A stretch of DNA of 6,093 bases from Desulfobacteraceae bacterium (GTDB lineage Bacteria; Desulfobacterota; Desulfobacteria; Desulfobacterales; Desulfobacteraceae), in the NCBI GenBank assembly GCA_003354055.1, contig PIVQ01000461.1, positions 1 to 6,093 of the forward strand. The letters run 5' to 3'. A model generated the notes under the pieces. That model was not told where the DNA came from. It ran no database searches and saw only the letters and a list, made by a program, of their open reading frames with translations. Position numbers and translations under genes: made by a program. Below, one piece after another: positions 5,401-6,093 of this stretch. Within the stretch, counting starts at the first letter, position 1. Each line of letters opens with the position of its first letter.

Positions 5401-6093
5401 TTGATGATTTGCCCAGATAGCGGCCGGCATCGGAGAACACATAGGTTTTGATCCCGGTGAGGGGAACGGCATTGTCACGGGTCAGGGCAAAGGTGAGGAT
5501 GCCGCCCTGGCTGTCAATGACGGTTTCCTCGCCTGTTGTGGTGATGGTGTCCGAGAAGTACTGGCTGCCGAGGATATCGGCCCGGAACCTGTAGTCATGG
5601 CCCAGGGGCAGGTTAAAGGAAACTTGGCCGCTGGCGTCGGTGACGGCGTAAAGACCGAGGTACCGGCCGTTTTCATCAAAGACATAAACCTTGATGCCGG
5701 CAACAGGAGCGCTGCTCTGGATGATAGTGACGGTCTGGGCGGTTTCCTCAATGGTGAGGTCCGTGCCGCTTGTGCTCAGACTTAAGGTTGCTGTCCAGAA
5801 CTGCTCGTTGAGGTAGTCTGCCCTGAAGGCGTAGGAACTTCCCGTAAGCTGGGCTTTCTGGAACACGGCAATACCACCGACATCGGTGGTGGCATAGATA
5901 CCGGCATAGGATCCGGCTTCGGTAAAGGCATAGACCTTTATCCCTTCAATGGTCCGGCCCGTGCTGGTGGCAACCCTTACCTCGAACACATTGTCCGGAT
6001 CCGAGGAGATGGCGGCAAGACGGGTATTGTCCACATAGACATAATCCATGAAGAAATCCCCGTCAGGGGTGGACTCTCCGATAAGGTTGCCCA
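2453..6093 (-). CDS. Rhs/YD-repeat polymorphic-toxin-type protein with eleven inserted beta-domain repeats (5' end missing)
   Basis: The frame stays open to the right edge (NLIGESTPDGDFF before the Met at 6047-6049), so the start lies outside the window. At least 1,213 residues are visible. Numbering from that Met: DYVYVDNTRLAAI (2-14) is the Rhs core motif usually seen as DYVYLDGxPLA. Residues about 21-911 are eleven repeats of roughly 80 residues with a KVYxF..SGSYLG half and a YKFRADYLGSQYWS half. FYINDHLGTPLKVID (961-975) resumes the core, followed by PGQYFDGETGLHYN..YYDPETGRYLTPDPIGL (1006-1039) and DPMGL (1058-1062), then a 136-residue variable C-terminus. Rhs proteins generally form a beta-cage shell that encloses a C-terminal toxin and are exported by type VI or other routes; no export domain is visible here. 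Having the array between two normally near-adjacent core motifs is unusual. A displaced tip downstream supports the Rhs reading. Confidence 0.9.
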   Translation of the reverse strand, partial: GNLIGESTPDGDFFMDYVYVDNTRLAAISSDPDNVFEVRVATSTGRTIEGIKVYAFTEAGSYAGIYATTDVGGIAVFQKAQLTGSSYAFRADYLNEQFWTATLSLSTSGTDLTIEETAQTVTIIQSSAPVAGIKVYVFDENGRYLGLYAVTDASGQVSFNLPLGHDYRFRADILGSQYFSDTITTTGEETVIDSQGGILTFALTRDNAVPLTGIKTYVFSDAGRYLGKSSTTDSQGQALFDLPAGTYKVRCDYLGYQFWSQTFSLPASRSAILTIPHRELTLSALKTSGTASDPVTGIKTYLFTESGTYLGITKTTDSAGRNVYILPEKSYKLRGDYLSTHYWSEPFTWTDPAITIPHGTITLNLTNAGQPLSDVKTYVFSDQGQYLGFNSFTNDQGQVSFTLPKGTYTFRADWLDNQYWSEALTVTANETTLADISTGGGTVTLTAKKDDQTVLEGIKAYLFNEAGSYLSQNTLTDASGRAAFTLGNGTYKIRLDYFGYQFWTETFTIPDDTAVNLVIPHNQITATVSTANAGETSPLAGTKVYLFTESGTYMGQNAVTDASGQVAFNLPEHPYKLRADYMGGQYWSEVFTTTNQSIEIPQGNALVRVGDESTPLFGVKVYVFNDTNTYMGQNSITNAEGVTEFDLPQGTWKFRADYLGSQYWAEGSVLPNQENSIEINPGGGSLTLTLEKAPGSPLNDIKVYAFSSSGSYLGLNQTSSGTGQVSFDLPEGEYKFRADYLGYQFWSEVLSVPEITSQILSIPHQDVTVTVQGQYQESFSIQASKTYLFTASGSYQGINATTDANGQAIYSLPEKAYKVRADYLGSQYWSEETVQADQTITVDHGNALINVTQSDTPVTGARVYLFSESGSYLGQSTSTDSTGSSGFILPVNTYKFRVDHGGSQYWSDSVDLIVAQNVPVDLNLDTLALNLTANPHYARYDGEMPKKEEQQILLASIGSLAGYEDNGSTQPGTMFYINDHLGTPLKVIDDDGQVVWDGAYLPFGQASDNVGDAQNQFRFPGQYFDGETGLHYNWHRYYDPETGRYLTPDPIGLKGGINPFVYSLNDPINNFDPMGLMVWGWMGDVSGGIIGVVDGSASVLFEGLFEDVALALDVSGSMGLQVSADLGTGPVIAPFANKISDLGADSYRIRAAYIWGAEIAIPKDKWKNFSITLDLLPGIDFGVGWGAGWTWLFGEDVFGKDVFGKDEEAPCD
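2456..2863 (-). other. Variable C-terminal (putative toxin) domain of the Rhs protein
   Basis: This covers residues 1063-1198, after the DPMGL boundary. It is rich in Gly, Ala and hydrophobic residues (MVWGWMGDVSGGIIGVVDGSASVLF; later LLPGIDFGVGWGAGWTWLFG), with alternating patterns suggestive of beta strands (YRIRAAYIWGAEIAIP). No nuclease, deaminase, ADP-ribosyltransferase or peptidase motif is apparent. The partner encoded next is a membrane protein, so a membrane-acting effector is a possibility. It ends in a short FGEDV/FGKDV repeat and APCD. Confidence 0.55.
2473..2517 (-). repeat. Three tandem 15-bp units at the Rhs C-terminus
   Basis: CATCTTTTCCAAATA occurs at 2473-2487 and 2488-2502, with a one-base variant at 2503-2517. 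The unit is a multiple of three, so it adds or removes five residues (FGKDV-type) without breaking the frame. It lies 10 bp from the start of the next gene's coding sequence. Confidence 0.9.
2864..3295 (-). other. Terminal Rhs core domain of the large gene
   Basis: This covers residues 919-1062. It contains NDHLGTP (964-970), then DDDGQVVWDGAYLPFG, PGQYFDGETGLHYNW, YYDPETGRYLTPDPIGL and DPMGL, all in the order typical of the 'RHS repeat-associated core' family. It marks the constant/variable boundary of the protein. Confidence 0.92.
2871..3034 (-). repeat. Duplicated Rhs core 3' segment, copy 1 (main gene)
   Basis: Partner of the segment at 1751-1914, at about 81 % identity by hand count, with 29 identical bases at 3006-3034. 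In this copy the homology continues into a full core, so this is the resident copy and the other is the displaced one. Confidence 0.85.
3317..3556 (-). repeat. Beta-domain repeat 11 (single type A unit closing the array)
   Basis: This covers residues 832-911, with GARVYLFSESGSYLG and YKFRVDHGGSQYWS. By spacing from the previous unit (77 residues) it belongs to type A, so the array ends after one unit of a fourth superunit and then passes back into Rhs core sequence. Confidence 0.8.
3557..4285 (-). repeat. Repeat superunit III (beta-domain repeats 8-10)
   Basis: This covers residues 589-831. The A-B-C pattern recurs with GGGSLTLTL, YLGYQFWS and IPHQDVT, then LPEKAYKVRADY. KxY positions are 606, 688 and 771. 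A 15-bp block, CCAGAACTGGTAGCC, is shared by all three B units at 3854, 4583 and 5315, spaced 729 and 732 bp. Confidence 0.85.
4286..5014 (-). repeat. Repeat superunit II (beta-domain repeats 5-7)
   Basis: This covers residues 346-588 and repeats the A-B-C signatures: GGGTVTLTA after A, YFGYQFWT and IPHNQIT in B, and LPEHPYKLRADY in C. KxY positions are 362, 445 and 529, which is 242-244 residues after the matching sites of superunit I. A 26-bp perfect match (4434-4459 with 5166-5191) links the C units of superunits I and II at 732 bp. Confidence 0.85.
5015..5743 (-). repeat. Repeat superunit I (beta-domain repeats 2-4)
   Basis: This covers residues 103-345. The three repeats have distinct signatures. 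Type A ends in a GG(I/T/S) stretch before the next unit. Type B has GYQFW followed by an IPH strand. Type C has LPEKSYKLR instead of LPxGTYKFR. The conserved KxY positions fall at residues 120, 201 and 285. Confidence 0.8.
5744..5989 (-). repeat. Beta-domain repeat 1, divergent
   Basis: This covers residues 21-102, with GIKVYAFTEAGSYAG and YAFRADYLNEQFW. It is the most divergent unit, with an extra residue stretch (QKAQLTGSS) where the others have LPxGT, and it does not fit cleanly into the three-unit pattern. It directly follows the DYVYVD core motif. Confidence 0.8.

Noticed and set aside
3317..5989. Possibility that the regular repeats are a CRISPR array
   Set aside because: The units are about 240 bp, coding in one frame, diverged in DNA and conserved in protein. 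There are no short identical repeats with unique spacers.

Overview
The window is most likely accessory DNA from a Gram-negative bacterium. The protein style (an Rhs protein carrying many 'YKFRADYLGSQYWS'-type repeats, and a RelE/ParE module) would fit a Desulfobacterota-like lineage, but nothing here fixes the taxonomy, so that is a guess. Two thirds of the window is the 3' part of one very large minus-strand Rhs/YD-repeat gene whose 5' end lies beyond the right edge.

Layout, left to right. (1) Positions 1-114 hold no recognisable gene; they end in a perfect 8-bp hairpin at 95-114, exactly where a gene breaks off. (2) Positions 115-368 (+) are the remains of an XRE-family regulator that has lost its DNA-binding N-terminus and also carries a frameshift. 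(3) Positions 388-791 (+) are a two-gene type II toxin-antitoxin module with overlapping genes; the ParE/RelE-like toxin appears to have lost an internal segment. (4) Positions 803-1375 (-) are an AT-rich gene for a HEIGHH-type putative zinc metallopeptidase. (5) Positions 1396-1914 (-) are an orphan Rhs 'tip': a second copy of the end of the Rhs core joined to a different C-terminal extension. (6) Positions 1915-2054 are a short spacer. (7) Positions 2055-2462 (-) encode a small zinc-ribbon protein with two membrane helices, overlapping the end of the Rhs gene. (8) Positions 2453-6093 (-) are the Rhs gene. It comprises a DYVYVD core motif, eleven roughly 80-residue beta-type repeats in a three-repeat super-period, the terminal Rhs core, and a 136-residue variable C-terminus.

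How it fits together. The minus-strand genes run in the order Rhs with C-terminus 1, candidate immunity 1 (membrane protein), orphan tip with C-terminus 2, then candidate immunity or effector 2 (HEIGHH protein). This is the arrangement known for polymorphic-toxin Rhs loci, where displaced tips lie downstream of the main gene and can replace its C-terminus by recombination in the conserved core. The two core copies here align without gaps for 164 bp at about 81 % identity and end in 29 identical bases. The unusual points are the repeat array spliced inside the Rhs core, the lack of a recognised toxin domain in either tip, and a putative protease in the usual immunity slot. Toxin and immunity roles are inferred from position, not seen in the sequence.
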